DNA from: Novosphingobium sp. Rr 2-17
GTDB lineage: Bacteria > Pseudomonadota > Alphaproteobacteria > Sphingomonadales > Sphingomonadaceae
Direction of reading: 5' to 3'
Assembly (NCBI RefSeq): GCF_000272475.1
Contig: NZ_AKFJ01000083.1
Coordinates: 1-64,000 of the forward strand
Length of the DNA: 64,000 bases
The notes beneath the pieces were generated by a model. That model had not been told where the DNA came from. It worked only from the letters and a program-made list of their open reading frames with translations, and did not search any database. Positions 26,967 to 36,681 of this stretch are shown here, in pieces. The first letter of the stretch is position 1; every line of letters begins with the position of its first letter. The position numbers and the translations under genes are program-made.

Positions 26967-28367
26967 TCAGAACGCGCGGTCGTGAACGAGGACGCGCAGC
27001 GTCAACAAGATGATCTGGATGTCGCGCCGGATCGTCCAGCCTTCGAGATATTCCAGGTCTGCTTGCAGGCGGTTGACCAAGTCGGATTCGTGATCGGTTG
27101 CGCCACGAAAACCACGAACCTGCGCCAACCCCGAAAGACCCGGCTTGAGCGAGTGGCGCTGCCAGTACCGCGAATCGACTTCCCAGAAGAGCTTGTCGCC
27201 CGCCAGCGATCCGGTGGCATGCGGACGCGGGCCGACGAGGCTCATGTCGCCCAGCAGCACGTTGAACAACTGGGGTAGCTCGTCGATACTGGTACGGCGG
27301 ATGAACCGCCCGACGCGGGTGATGCGCTTGTCGTCCTTGGATGCCGAGACGCTGCCCGTGGCATCGCCCAGCGCCTGCGTCATCGAGCGGAACTTGTACA
27401 TGTTGAAGAAGCGGTTGCCTCGGCCCATCCGGCGCTGGGTGAAGAACACCGGACCGCGATCCTGCAGCTTCACCGCCAATGCCACCGCGATCAGCAGCGG
27501 GGACAGCGCCAGGATCGCGCTGCCGGCAAAGGTCACGTCGAACAAGCGCTTCAACACCCGATCGCGCAGGCCCAGCGGCCCGGCCGAAACCAGCAGCAGC
27601 CCGTGCTTTCCGACCACGCGCGCGCCCTGGGCACCCAGCCGCGCCACTTCATCGTCCAGCACTTCGCCGTCGACGTTGGCGCCCTTGAGCATCATCGCCC
27701 AGTCGGCGCGGCGACCGGCAGGGCAACTGACGATCACGCGGTCGATATTGCGTAGAATCAAGCCGACCCGGTCTAGCGCATTGGGATCGTTGAGGTTGGG
27801 CTTGAGGCCCATGGCCGCTGCCGAAATGCGGATCGCGCCTTTCATCGTCACTTGCGGGCCGCCATCGTCGATGATGAGTTCGTTGATGACGGCACCTTCG
27901 CACCGCCACGATACGAAACTGCGCAACTGCAGGCGGGTCCAGGCAAGGACGATCATCGCCGTGATTGCACCGCCGTTGAATCCGGCGCGCGAAACGTCGT
28001 TTTCCGGCCGGATCAGGAACTGCACGAACACGACGACCACCACCGAAATGACGACCGCCGTCATGGCCCGGAAAATGCCGGTCCAACCCTCCTGCAAAGT
28101 CTCCTTGGAATAAGAGCCGTTGTAGAGCGCGAACGTCAGATAGATCGGGAGGATAAGCTGGGCATTGCCTATCGAAGCGCCCAGGCTGGGTCGCCCCCCA
28201 AGAAGGTAGCCCGTCAGGGCGAAGCCGATAAAGATCGACACGATATCGCCCAGCAACATCGCGAGATAACATTGGAGTCGGCGACGCTCTCGCGAAGGCG
28301 CGACCAAAAATTCGTGCTCTTGAGCCCGCTGGTCAGCGAGCGGCTCCGCGATAAACGGCGCGTTCAT
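26967..28367 (-). CDS. Exopolysaccharide polyprenyl glycosylphosphotransferase
   Basis: Transfers the first sugar-1-phosphate to undecaprenyl phosphate to start a surface polysaccharide. 466 residues from the ATG at 28367, with GGGGAG about 10 bases upstream; an in-frame ATG at 28406 exists. The N-terminal half has TM helices (about 33-140) and a degenerate nucleotide-binding-like domain. Then comes the bacterial sugar transferase domain: KRLFDVTFAGSAIL, RRMGRGNRFFNMYKFRSM, TSIDELPQLFNVLLGDMSLV, GPRPHA and KPGLSGLAQVRGFRG. It stands alone, so the polysaccharide cluster it serves is elsewhere. Confidence 0.92.
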   Translation of the reverse strand: MNAPFIAEPLADQRAQEHEFLVAPSRERRRLQCYLAMLLGDIVSIFIGFALTGYLLGGRPSLGASIGNAQLILPIYLTFALYNGSYSKETLQEGWTGIFRAMTAVVISVVVVVFVQFLIRPENDVSRAGFNGGAITAMIVLAWTRLQLRSFVSWRCEGAVINELIIDDGGPQVTMKGAIRISAAAMGLKPNLNDPNALDRVGLILRNIDRVIVSCPAGRRADWAMMLKGANVDGEVLDDEVARLGAQGARVVGKHGLLLVSAGPLGLRDRVLKRLFDVTFAGSAILALSPLLIAVALAVKLQDRGPVFFTQRRMGRGNRFFNMYKFRSMTQALGDATGSVSASKDDKRITRVGRFIRRTSIDELPQLFNVLLGDMSLVGPRPHATGSLAGDKLFWEVDSRYWQRHSLKPGLSGLAQVRGFRGATDHESDLVNRLQADLEYLEGWTIRRDIQIILLTLRVLVHDRAF

Positions 28368-28520
28368 TTGTATCGAACTCCCCGTTGAGGAACCCATGCC
28401 GCTCAAGCCCCCGCCTAAGCCACTCTTGCGGCATCTCTACAGATGCTGCACTGCACTATGTATACCCGCTTAGGAACAATACTAGCAATGGAAAATGCCG
28501 AAAGCGAAAAGGTTTTCCGA

Positions 28521-29561
28521 TCAGCGGGTGTTCTGGATCGGTACAGCGAGCCGGGAAATAGTCAGTAACTCGTTTGCAAGCAGACGTTCGGCGTCCTGAC
28601 TATGCGTCAATAATGACTGGTGCATGGCAATCAGGCGCGCCACCAGCCGCTCGAGCCGGCGCCCGCGCCAGATCTGCAATTGAACCAGCAGAACCGGCTG
28701 ATCTTTCCAGAAAACCCGTCGCGCACCGGCCTCGGCCTTGAGGAACCCTTCGACATCGCGCCGGTCGCCCATGCGCGCAGCAAGGCCGGCCAACTGGGCA
28801 GCGCGGCGTTCGATCGCCAGCAGCAGACCCACCGGATTGATCGAAAGCTCGTGCATCCGCCGCAGTTCAGGAGCGATCGCCTGGCGTCGTCCACTCAGCA
28901 CCGCATCGACCAGCGGCGCGAAATCGTCATCCTCGGTCTGGGCGCCCACCGCCTCTAGATCGGTCACGGCAACCGGGCGCGGCGTTTCCGGCGAGGCATC
29001 GAGATAGAGAGCAAGCTTGGCGACTTCCGATCGGGCGATGCGCGTATCGAGGCCAGCGCCGCGCGCGATCCGCTCGGCGATCTCGCTGCCCATCTTGAGC
29101 CCGGCGGCATTGGCCATCGTGCGCACCGCACCTGTAGCCGCCCCCAGATCGGGCGGATAGAACATCGCGACCAGGGCGTCGGGGCGGGCGGCGAGCAGCT
29201 TGGCCGTGCGTGACTTGTCGGTCGCGCCGGTGGCGACGATCACGACCGGACAACCATCGACAGGGCTTTCAAGCAGGATCTGCACGGCGTCGTGGGCTTC
29301 GTCACCCTGGGCGCGGACCCAGATGTGGCGAGTGCCGCCGAACAACGAGGTCGATCGTGCCTCGTCGGCCAGCCGCACCGGATCGCGGCGCAGATCGGCG
29401 CCGGCCATTTCGATACGCTCGCCGGGATCGGGATGTTCGGCGACGATCCGGGTCGCGGCATCGAATGCACCCGATTCGTCAGGCCCGCAAAAGAAGAACA
29501 CCCGTGCCTCGCGGGCGGCGCGTTGCGCCAGCCCGGCGAACTCCTTCTGGGTCGCTTTCAC
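28521..29561 (-). CDS. holA: DNA polymerase III subunit delta
   Basis: Clamp-loader subunit that opens the beta sliding clamp, 346 residues (family about 340). Typical N-terminus (RVFFFCGPDESGAFDAATRI), then the AAA+-like fold without a functional Walker motif (STSLFGGTRHIWVRAQGDEA, VIVATGATDKSRTAKLLAA). The helical C-terminal domain (ALAVARIA-type, here ELLTISRLAV) follows. It comes last in the leuS-lptE-holA operon, 24 bases after lptE, an order conserved in alphaproteobacteria. Confidence 0.93.
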   Translation of the reverse strand: MKATQKEFAGLAQRAAREARVFFFCGPDESGAFDAATRIVAEHPDPGERIEMAGADLRRDPVRLADEARSTSLFGGTRHIWVRAQGDEAHDAVQILLESPVDGCPVVIVATGATDKSRTAKLLAARPDALVAMFYPPDLGAATGAVRTMANAAGLKMGSEIAERIARGAGLDTRIARSEVAKLALYLDASPETPRPVAVTDLEAVGAQTEDDDFAPLVDAVLSGRRQAIAPELRRMHELSINPVGLLLAIERRAAQLAGLAARMGDRRDVEGFLKAEAGARRVFWKDQPVLLVQLQIWRGRRLERLVARLIAMHQSLLTHSQDAERLLANELLTISRLAVPIQNTR

Positions 29562-29585
29562 AGGGGCTTGGCTTTCACGGGAGCC

Positions 29586-30086
29586 TTACTGGCGCGTATC
29601 GCCGCGCAGGCGCAGCGCGACGCTGGTCACGATGCGGCTCGCCACGTCTTTCGACATGTTTTCCAGAGCGGTCTGCTCGGCGGCGATCGTGGCGTAGTCG
29701 GACGAGACGACGTCGATGCCGGCATCGGTCCCAGCCGTAGCATCGAGCACGACGGCGCCGCTGTTCAGATCGACGAGCTGATACCGCGCGCGCAAGGTGC
29801 GCCGTTCGCGGCTGACGGTATTGTCGGCCAGCAGCGCAAAGCTTTCCAGTTTGTCGTCCAGGCGCACGTCGAGCCGATAGCGGGGAGTAGCCCCGCCCTT
29901 GCCGGACATGCCCAGTTCGTCGACCAGCGCATTGCGCACCAGCCAACCGGCCTTGCCCTCGATCGCGGAAACCTGGACGGTCGCCAGGCCACGCGCCACG
30001 GCGGCATTGCCACCGCCGGCGTACATCGGCTGCAGCCCGCAACCGGCGAGCAGGATCGCGCCGAACAGGGCGGCAAACGCCCTCAT
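29586..30086 (-). CDS. lptE: LPS assembly lipoprotein LptE
   Basis: Outer-membrane lipoprotein that plugs the LptD barrel, 166 residues. The start at 30086 overlaps the leuS stop (ATGA). The lipoprotein signal reads FAALFGAILLAGCGLQPMY, with the family-typical CGLQPMY/CGFxPLY after the cleavage site. The rest is a weakly conserved alpha/beta fold (RYRLDVRLDDKLESFALLAD, LRARYQLVDLNSGAVVLD). Position between leuS and holA strengthens the call. Confidence 0.92.
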   Translation of the reverse strand: MRAFAALFGAILLAGCGLQPMYAGGGNAAVARGLATVQVSAIEGKAGWLVRNALVDELGMSGKGGATPRYRLDVRLDDKLESFALLADNTVSRERRTLRARYQLVDLNSGAVVLDATAGTDAGIDVVSSDYATIAAEQTALENMSKDVASRIVTSVALRLRGDTRQ

Positions 30087-32620
30087 GCGACGAGGTTCAC
30101 GAGACGGTCGGGCACGACGATGACCTTGCGCACAGGGGCTCCATCCAGCGCACGCTGCACCTTCTCGCTCGCCAGGGCAAGCGCCTCCAGCTCTTCTTTC
30201 GCGGTGCCGCGCGCCACAGTCAGCGTATCGCGCAGCTTGCCCTTGACCTGGACGGCCACGGTCACTTCGTCCTCGACCAGCAAGGCCGGATCGAACTGCG
30301 GCCACGCCGCCTGGGCGATCAGGCCATCACCAAAGCGGGCGTAAGCCTCTTCCGCCAGGTGCGGCATCATCGGCGCGACCAGCAGCAGCAAGGCGCGCGC
30401 GGCTTCCTGGCGATCGGACGAGGCCGCCGCCTTTTCCACCGCGTTGGTCAGCGAATAGATCTTCGCCACCGCCTTGTTGAACTGCAGCGCCTCGATGTCC
30501 TGCGCGACGCCGCAGATCGTCTGGTGCATCAGCCGGCGCAGCGCCTTGTCCTCACCAGCGTCTTCTCCAGTCTCGGGCAAAGCCGGCGTTTCGCTGCCGA
30601 ACAAGCGCCACAAGCGCTGGACGAAGCGGGCGCAGCCTTCGATGCCGGCCTCGGACCACGGCAAGTCGCGCTCGGGCGGGCTGTCTGACAGCATGAACCA
30701 GCGGATCGCGTCGGCACCGTACGTCGCGACGATCTCGTCGGGATCGACCACGTTCTTCTTCGACTTCGACATCTTGATGACGCGGCCGACCTCGACCGGC
30801 GCGCCATCGGCCTTGAGCGTGGCGCTTTCGGCCCCGCGCTCGATTTCACTCGGCGCGAAGTAGATCGGCTGGCCATTGGTGTCGTTGATGCGGAAGTACG
30901 TCTCGTGCGTCACCATGCCTTGCGTGAACAAGCTGGCGAACGGCTCCTTGACGTCGATCTTGCCGATCCGGGCCAGCGCGCGGGTCCAGAAGCGGGCGTA
31001 GAGCAAGTGCAGGATCGCGTGCTCGATGCCGCCGATGTACTGCTCCACCGGCAACCACTGCGCGATCTGCGCGGGATCGAACGGGCGGTCGCCCGGCTGG
31101 CTGGCAAAGCGCAGGAAGTACCACGAGCTGTCGACGAAGGTGTCGAGCGTGTCGGTCTCACGCCGGGCGGCGTGGCCGCATTGCGGGCAATCGACGTGCT
31201 TCCAGGTGGGGTGGCGCGCCAGCGGATTGCCCGGCGTCGCGAAATCGACGTCCTCGGGCAGCACCACCGGCAAGTGCTTCTTGGGGACCGGCACCACGCC
31301 GCAGATCTCGCAGTGGATGAACGGGATCGGCGTGCCCCAGTAGCGCTGGCGCGAAACGCCCCAATCGCGCAGACGCCACACCGTCTTGCCCTCGCCCCAG
31401 CCTTCGGCCTCGGCGCGGGCGATGACCTGGGCCTTGGCGTCGGCGACGCTCAGGCCATTCAGGATATCGGAATTGACCAGGATGCCATCGCCTGCCTCGG
31501 CCTCACCGGCGAAGGGCTTGTCGGCATCCTCAGCGCTGGCGGCGACGACGCGCAGGATCGGCAGCTCGTACTTGGTGGCGAATTCGAAGTCGCGCTGATC
31601 GTGGCCGGGAACGGCCATCACCGCGCCGGTGCCGTAGTCCATCAACACGAAGTTGGCGATGTAGACCGGCAGCGCCGCCCCCGTGAACGGGTGGCTTGCG
31701 GTAATCCCGGTGTCGAAGCCCAGCTTCTCCGCCGTTTCCAGCTCAGCTGCGGTGGTGCCGCCCTGCTTGCACAGCGCGATGAAGTCCTGCGCCGCCTGCG
31801 AGTGCGCGGCCACGCCTTGCGCCACCGGATGCTCGGCAGCGACGGCGACGAAGCTGGCGCCGAAGATGGTATCGGGCCGGGTCGAGTAGACTTCGACGCT
31901 TCCGCCGTCCGACAGATCGAAGCGGAACTGCAAGCCTTGCGACTTGCCGATCCAGTTCTCCTGCATCGTGCGGACCTTTTCCGGCCACTTGTCGAGGCTG
32001 GACAAGCCTTCGAGCAGTTCGTCGGCGAAGTCGGTGATCTTGAGGAACCACTGGCTCAGCTTGCGCTTCTCGACCAGCGCGCCCGAGCGCCAGCCGCGCC
32101 CGTCGATCACTTGTTCGTTGGCCAGCACGGTGTGGTCCACCGGGTCCCAGTTGACTGCGGATTCCTTGCGATAGACCAGGCCGTGCTCGTACAGATCGAG
32201 GAACAGCGCTTGTTCATGGCCGTAGTAGTCCGGCTCGCACGTCGCGATTTCGCGGCTCCAGTCGAGCGCGAAGCCCAGGCGCTTCAACTGCGCCTTCATG
32301 TTGGCGATGTTCTCACGCGTCCAGCCGCCGGGGTGGACGCCCTTTTCCATCGCCGCGTTTTCCGCCGGCATGCCGAAGGCGTCCCAGCCCATCGGATGCA
32401 GGACTTCGTGGCCCTGCATCCGCTTGTAGCGGGCCAGCACATCGCCCATCGTGTAGTTGCGCACGTGGCCGATGTGGATGCGCCCCGATGGATAGGGGAA
32501 CATCTCAAGGACGTAGCTGCGCGGCTTGGTGGACGTATCGTCCGCCCGGAAGCATTGCGCATGATCCCAAGCGGCCTGCCAGCGCGTGTCCGCCTGAGCC
32601 GGATCGAACCGCTCGGTCAT
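30083..32620 (-). CDS. leuS: Leucine--tRNA ligase
   Basis: Class Ia aminoacyl-tRNA synthetase charging tRNA-Leu, 845 residues from the ATG at 32620. The HIGH motif lies in YPSGRIHIGHVRNYTMGD and the KMSKS loop in VIKMSKSKKNVVDPDEI. The CP1 editing domain is present (STRPDTIFGASFVAVAAEHP) along with the zinc-like Cys pair region CEICGVVP and CPQCGHAARRETDTLDTFVD. First gene of leuS-lptE-holA. A small hairpin (GCGCC-TTCG-GGCGC, 32665-32678) sits between it and the upstream DUF3576 gene. Confidence 0.97.
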   Translation of the reverse strand: MTERFDPAQADTRWQAAWDHAQCFRADDTSTKPRSYVLEMFPYPSGRIHIGHVRNYTMGDVLARYKRMQGHEVLHPMGWDAFGMPAENAAMEKGVHPGGWTRENIANMKAQLKRLGFALDWSREIATCEPDYYGHEQALFLDLYEHGLVYRKESAVNWDPVDHTVLANEQVIDGRGWRSGALVEKRKLSQWFLKITDFADELLEGLSSLDKWPEKVRTMQENWIGKSQGLQFRFDLSDGGSVEVYSTRPDTIFGASFVAVAAEHPVAQGVAAHSQAAQDFIALCKQGGTTAAELETAEKLGFDTGITASHPFTGAALPVYIANFVLMDYGTGAVMAVPGHDQRDFEFATKYELPILRVVAASAEDADKPFAGEAEAGDGILVNSDILNGLSVADAKAQVIARAEAEGWGEGKTVWRLRDWGVSRQRYWGTPIPFIHCEICGVVPVPKKHLPVVLPEDVDFATPGNPLARHPTWKHVDCPQCGHAARRETDTLDTFVDSSWYFLRFASQPGDRPFDPAQIAQWLPVEQYIGGIEHAILHLLYARFWTRALARIGKIDVKEPFASLFTQGMVTHETYFRINDTNGQPIYFAPSEIERGAESATLKADGAPVEVGRVIKMSKSKKNVVDPDEIVATYGADAIRWFMLSDSPPERDLPWSEAGIEGCARFVQRLWRLFGSETPALPETGEDAGEDKALRRLMHQTICGVAQDIEALQFNKAVAKIYSLTNAVEKAAASSDRQEAARALLLLVAPMMPHLAEEAYARFGDGLIAQAAWPQFDPALLVEDEVTVAVQVKGKLRDTLTVARGTAKEELEALALASEKVQRALDGAPVRKVIVVPDRLVNLVA

Positions 32621-32696
32621 GTCAGTCTTTTCTCCTGCGAGCGCTGCCGCCCGCTGTAAGTTTTGCGCCCGAAGGCGCTTTGCCGGCGACCTTCGC

Positions 32697-33164
32697 TTAG
32701 CCGCCAATCATCGTGCTGCGGCGCAGATCGCGGGCGCGGGTGAGAATCACGTCTTCGAGCTTCTGCACGGTCGCGGCCTGGACCGGGGCAGGAGCCCAGC
32801 CGCTACCTTGCGCCACTTCGCGCACGGTGGTGACCTTGATCGCATCGGCACGCAGATCGTCGCCCAGAATCAGGATCGACACCTTTACGCGCTCGCCCGG
32901 GTTCTTGGGGTTGATGTACCAGTCGGTGATGATGACGCCGCCGGCGCTGTCCGACTGAAGCAGCGGCATGAACGAAACCGCATCAAGGCTGGCGCGCCAC
33001 AAGTAGCTGTTCACGCCGATCGTGGTGGTTTGCGCAGGCGCGATCGTGGCCTTTACCTGCTTCTTGCCACCGCAGCCCGACAGCGCGAGCGCCGCCACGG
33101 CGCAGAATCCGGCGCCCAACAAGGTACGCGCGGTAGGAAGGCCGTTCAGGGTGGTGCGTGTCAT
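32697..33164 (-). CDS. DUF3576 domain-containing lipoprotein
   Basis: 155 residues from the ATG at 33164. A signal peptide with lipobox (AVAALALSGCGGKKQ) predicts an outer-membrane or inner-membrane lipoprotein. The DUF3576 core reads IGVNSYLWRASLDAVSFMPL, SDSAGGVIITDWYINPKNPG and FKVSI-type VKVSILILGDDLRADAIKVT. Function is unknown; in alphaproteobacteria the family commonly precedes leuS, as here (76 bases upstream), suggesting an envelope-linked operon with lptE. Confidence 0.9.
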   Translation of the reverse strand: MTRTTLNGLPTARTLLGAGFCAVAALALSGCGGKKQVKATIAPAQTTTIGVNSYLWRASLDAVSFMPLLQSDSAGGVIITDWYINPKNPGERVKVSILILGDDLRADAIKVTTVREVAQGSGWAPAPVQAATVQKLEDVILTRARDLRRSTMIGG

Positions 33165-33459
33165 CGTGGTTCCTATTGGTATCATGTCGGCCCAGGCCCG
33201 CACTCGGACCTTCGACGGATCGTGTCAACTCGCCTCTATAGCCGCCGCTGCCTGCGCGGCAAGAGCGCCCGGCTGCTGGACAATGCGTCATCCGGCAGTC
33301 ATCCGGGCCGTTCGCACCGCGCGGCTGAGCGATGGCTGAACACACACGCCCGATGCAGGGCGGGACAGGCGCTTTCCCATCGCCCTCAGCCTGTGTTAAT
33401 TACCCCCTGGTATGAAGGTGCGGCGCGGCATCGCAGCCGCACTCCACCCAAGGTGAAAG

Positions 33460-34230
33460 ATGGCGTCCGAAAGCACGGCAGGATCGAAAGGCGGGATGAA
33501 GACGGGCGGACTGCTCGGCGTCTGCGTCTGCGTGCTTGCGTTGCCCAGCGCGGTGCTGGCCTTTACCACCAGCTACGGCACCACGTCCAAGAAGCCGGTG
33601 CCGATCGATTCGCTGCAACCCGAAGTGGGCAACGATGCGTTGGCGCGGGCCATCGCCATGCGCTCGCTTGGCAAAGGCCAAATGTTTCCGTTCACACCTG
33701 CCGGAACGCCCTATCGCCCGGATCGCTCGGTCACGGTCGCTGTGCGGGTAGACCCCGAAGCGGCCAAGGCCATCATCGTACGGGGGCGTCCGCTGATCGC
33801 CCAGGCTGCCCAAGAAGTGAGCAATATTCGCATCTCGCCCGCCGCCTTCAACCTGGGCGTTTCGCGCGGATACCAGAATTTTGCGCAGGCACTGGTGCCG
33901 TCGGCGCCGTCTGCGCCCTCTGGCAGGCCGATGTCCGATCTGCCGGATTTGCACAAGTTCAGCCTTTCGAACGTAGCGAAAGACAAGGACGCCGATTCGC
34001 GGTTCAGCCCGCATTTGTCGATCGACCAGAAGAAGGCACCCGGTCGCGCACCTCGTACGTTTGCCGTCGATGGCGGCGAAGTGGATGTGGGCGGGGCCTA
34101 TCGCGTCACCGATCATATCGATCTCACGGCCGGCGTACGCTACTCGCAAGAGCGTGAGCGGCTGCTACCCCTCACTGACGGTCGGCAGGATAGCCAGGCG
34201 GTTTACGTAGGTACTCAGTTCAAGTTCTGA
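33460..34230 (+). CDS. Hypothetical secreted/outer-membrane-like protein
   Basis: 256 residues, family not recognised. A hydrophobic signal (LLGVCVCVLALPSAVLAFTT) ends near residue 34. The middle is polar, with a Ser/Pro/Ala-rich linker (VPSAPSAPSGRP). The C-terminal 50 residues look like outer-membrane beta strands: GGAYRVTDHIDLTAGVRYSQ, then AVYVGTQFKF ending in Phe, the usual last residue of barrel proteins. Too few strands are seen for a full barrel. AAGGTGAAAG supports the ATG at 33460; ATG at 33496 is also possible. Divergent from the DUF3576 gene. Confidence 0.65.
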   Translation: MASESTAGSKGGMKTGGLLGVCVCVLALPSAVLAFTTSYGTTSKKPVPIDSLQPEVGNDALARAIAMRSLGKGQMFPFTPAGTPYRPDRSVTVAVRVDPEAAKAIIVRGRPLIAQAAQEVSNIRISPAAFNLGVSRGYQNFAQALVPSAPSAPSGRPMSDLPDLHKFSLSNVAKDKDADSRFSPHLSIDQKKAPGRAPRTFAVDGGEVDVGGAYRVTDHIDLTAGVRYSQERERLLPLTDGRQDSQAVYVGTQFKF

Positions 34231-34360
34231 GCAGTTGCATTATCTGCAATGTAAATAGACGTTTCAGCGTGCGTCAAACGCGCAAGACAGCCTTGCCGCT
34301 CCCTCTAGGATTTCCTAGCACGGTGGCGGTGGATGGATGCTGAATCGAAAGGCTGAAAAT

Positions 34361-35083
34361 ATGACGCGCGTAGCGATCGTTACTGGCGGAACTCGCGGTA
34401 TTGGCGAGGCAATCTCTCTTGCTTTGAAAGAGCGCGGTCACAATGTGGTCGCAAACTATGCCGGCAACGATGAAAAGGCCCAGGCCTTTACTGAGCGCAC
34501 CGGCATTCCTGCCTACAAGTGGGACGTGGGCGACCATGAAGCGACCATCGAAGGTGTCGCCCGCATCACCGAAGAAGTAGGCCCGGTCGATATCGTCATC
34601 AACAACGCCGGCATCACTCGCGACGGCGTGCTGCACCGGATGACCTTCGACGACTGGAACGACGTGATGCGCGTCAACCTGGGTGGCTGCTTCAACCTTG
34701 CCAAGGCGACCTTCCCCGGCATGCGCGAGCGCGGCTGGGGCCGGATCGTCAACATCGGCTCGATCAACGGCCAGGCGGGCCAATACGGCCAGGTCAACTA
34801 CGCCGCCGCCAAATCGGGCATCCATGGCTTCACCAAGGCGCTGGCGCAGGAAGGCGCGAAGTACGGCGTCACCGTCAATGCCATCGCGCCGGGCTACATC
34901 GATACCGACATGGTCGCGGCGGTGCCCGCCCCGGTGCTGGAAAAGATCGTCGCCAAGATCCCGGTCGGCCGGCTGGGCAGTGCCTACGAGATCGCGCGCG
35001 GCTGCGCCTTCCTGTGTTCGGACAACGCCGGCTTCGTCACCGGCTCGACGCTGAGCATTAACGGCGGGCAGCACATGTATTGA
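34361..35083 (+). CDS. phbB: Acetoacetyl-CoA reductase (PhaB)
   Basis: NADPH-dependent SDR that reduces acetoacetyl-CoA to (R)-3-hydroxybutyryl-CoA for polyhydroxybutyrate. 240 residues from the ATG at 34361. The cofactor loop is TGGTRGIGEAI, followed by NYAGND, INNAGITRDGVLHRM and INGQAGQYGQVNYAAAKSG. These are hallmark PhaB segments, with catalytic Ser and YxxxK. No PHA synthase or thiolase partner is adjacent. FabG is the nearest alternative, but the GQYGQVNYAAAK pattern favours PhaB. Confidence 0.92.
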   Translation: MTRVAIVTGGTRGIGEAISLALKERGHNVVANYAGNDEKAQAFTERTGIPAYKWDVGDHEATIEGVARITEEVGPVDIVINNAGITRDGVLHRMTFDDWNDVMRVNLGGCFNLAKATFPGMRERGWGRIVNIGSINGQAGQYGQVNYAAAKSGIHGFTKALAQEGAKYGVTVNAIAPGYIDTDMVAAVPAPVLEKIVAKIPVGRLGSAYEIARGCAFLCSDNAGFVTGSTLSINGGQHMY

Positions 35084-35183
35084 TCTGGCGGCGGCACCGG
35101 GTATTGCCGGTGCGCCGTGAAATTCCACGCGGCGGCCTTGCCTGACGGCGGGGCCGCCGCAGTTCGTTCCAGGAGACTCCCCG

Positions 35184-36296
35184 ATGAAGACCCGCGCCGC
35201 CGTCGCTTTCGAGGCCAAGAAGCCTCTCGAAATCGTCGAAGTCGATCTCGAAGGCCCCAAGGCCGGCGAAGTGCTGGTCGAGATCATGGCGACGGGCATC
35301 TGCCATACCGACGCCTACACCCTCGATGGGTTCGATTCGGAAGGCATCTTCCCCTCGATCCTGGGGCATGAAGGCGCAGGGATCGTGCGCGAAGTGGGCG
35401 CGGGCGTCACCAGCGTGGTGCCGGGCGACCATGTGATCCCGCTCTACACCCCCGAATGCCGCCAGTGTAAATCGTGCCTGTCGGGCAAGACCAACCTGTG
35501 CACCGCGATCCGCGCGACGCAAGGCAAGGGGCTGATGCCCGATGGCACCACGCGGTTTTCCTACAAGGGCCAGCCGATCTTCCACTACATGGGCTGCTCC
35601 ACTTTCTCGAACTTCACCGTCCTGCCCGAGATCGCGCTGGCCAAGATCCGCCAGGACGCGCCGTTCCAGAGCAGTTGCTACATCGGCTGCGGCGTCACCA
35701 CCGGCGTCGGCGCGGTGATCAACACCGCCAAGGTGCAAGTGGGTGACAACGTGGTCGTCTTCGGCCTGGGTGGGATCGGCCTCAACGTGATCCAGGGCGC
35801 GCGGCTGGCCGGCGCCAACAAGATCATCGGCGTCGACATCAACCCGGACCGCGAGGAATGGGGCCGCCGCTTCGGCATGACCGACTTCCTCAATTCCAAG
35901 GGCCTGAGCCGCGAGGACGTGGTCGCCCGGATCGTGGCGATGACCGACGGCGGCGCGGACTATACCTTCGATGCCACCGGCAACACCGAAGTCATGCGCA
36001 CCGCACTCGAGGCCTGCCATCGCGGCTGGGGCACCTCGATCATCATCGGCGTGGCCGAAGCGGGCAAGGAAATCGCCACCCGCCCGTTCCAGCTCGTCAC
36101 TGGCCGCAACTGGCGCGGCACCGCGTTCGGCGGCGCCAAGGGCCGCACCGACGTGCCCAAGATCGTCGACATGTACATGACCGGCAAGATCGAGATCGAC
36201 CCGATGATCACCCACGTCATGGGCCTGGAGGAGATCAACACCGCCTTCGACCTGATGCATTCGGGCACATCGATCCGCTCGGTCGTGGTGTTCTGA
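35184..36296 (+). CDS. frmA: S-(hydroxymethyl)glutathione dehydrogenase / class III alcohol dehydrogenase
   Basis: Oxidises S-hydroxymethylglutathione, formed from formaldehyde and glutathione, to S-formylglutathione. 370 residues. The catalytic zinc ligands lie in GICHTD and GHEGAGIV. The four structural zinc Cys are in [17 protein letters not shown]. The class III Arg/Thr pocket segment [19 protein letters not shown] and the NAD-binding [13 protein letters not shown] are present, as are the RPFQLVTGR and SIRSVVVF ends. First gene of frmA-VOC-fghA, with VOC starting 1 base after its stop. Confidence 0.97.
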   Translation: MKTRAAVAFEAKKPLEIVEVDLEGPKAGEVLVEIMATGICHTDAYTLDGFDSEGIFPSILGHEGAGIVREVGAGVTSVVPGDHVIPLYTPECRQCKSCLSGKTNLCTAIRATQGKGLMPDGTTRFSYKGQPIFHYMGCSTFSNFTVLPEIALAKIRQDAPFQSSCYIGCGVTTGVGAVINTAKVQVGDNVVVFGLGGIGLNVIQGARLAGANKIIGVDINPDREEWGRRFGMTDFLNSKGLSREDVVARIVAMTDGGADYTFDATGNTEVMRTALEACHRGWGTSIIIGVAEAGKEIATRPFQLVTGRNWRGTAFGGAKGRTDVPKIVDMYMTGKIEIDPMITHVMGLEEINTAFDLMHSGTSIRSVVVF

Positions 36297-36297
36297 C

Positions 36298-36681
36298 ATG
36301 TTCATCCACGTCATGGTCGGCACCGACGATATCGACGCGGCCCGTGCGTTCTACGACCCGGTGCTCGGCGCGCTGGGGATAGCGCCGGGTGTCGCCGGCG
36401 GCCCCACGCGTATCGGCTATGCCCACGAGGGCAATCTCTTCGTGGTGACGGTGCCGATCGACGGCGGCGCGGCTTCGGCCAGCAATGGCGCCACCATCGC
36501 CTTTCGCGCCCCGTCGCGCGAGGCGGTGGATGCCTGGCATCAGGCCGGCCTCGCCCACGGCGGCACGACGTGCGAAGATCCGCCGGGGCTGCGGAATACG
36601 CCGCTGGGCCGCGCGTACCTCGCCTACTTGCGCGATCCTGCGGGCAACAAGCTGTGCGCCGCTTACAAGGAACCCGTGTGA
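36298..36681 (+). CDS. VOC (glyoxalase/bleomycin-resistance fold) family protein
   Basis: 127 residues with the paired beta-alpha-beta-beta-beta modules of the vicinal oxygen chelate fold. It opens FIHVMVGTDDIDAARAFYDP VLGALG, and closes with AYLAYLRDPAGNKLCAAYKE. Possible metal ligands are His4 and a Glu in the C-terminal part. It starts one base after frmA and overlaps the fghA start by one base, so it is inside the formaldehyde operon. The reaction is not known; a small aldehyde-glutathione adduct would fit the setting but is inference. Confidence 0.9.
   Translation: MFIHVMVGTDDIDAARAFYDPVLGALGIAPGVAGGPTRIGYAHEGNLFVVTVPIDGGAASASNGATIAFRAPSREAVDAWHQAGLAHGGTTCEDPPGLRNTPLGRAYLAYLRDPAGNKLCAAYKEPV

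Noticed and set aside
30905..32659. Plus-strand open frame of 584 codons opposite leuS
   Set aside because: Antisense shadow of an unmistakable leucyl-tRNA synthetase; composition is typical of such shadows and no domain is seen.
32665..32678. GCGCC-CGAA-GGCGC hairpin between DUF3576 and leuS as a terminator
   Set aside because: No T-run follows in either direction over a useful distance, and the genes look co-transcribed.
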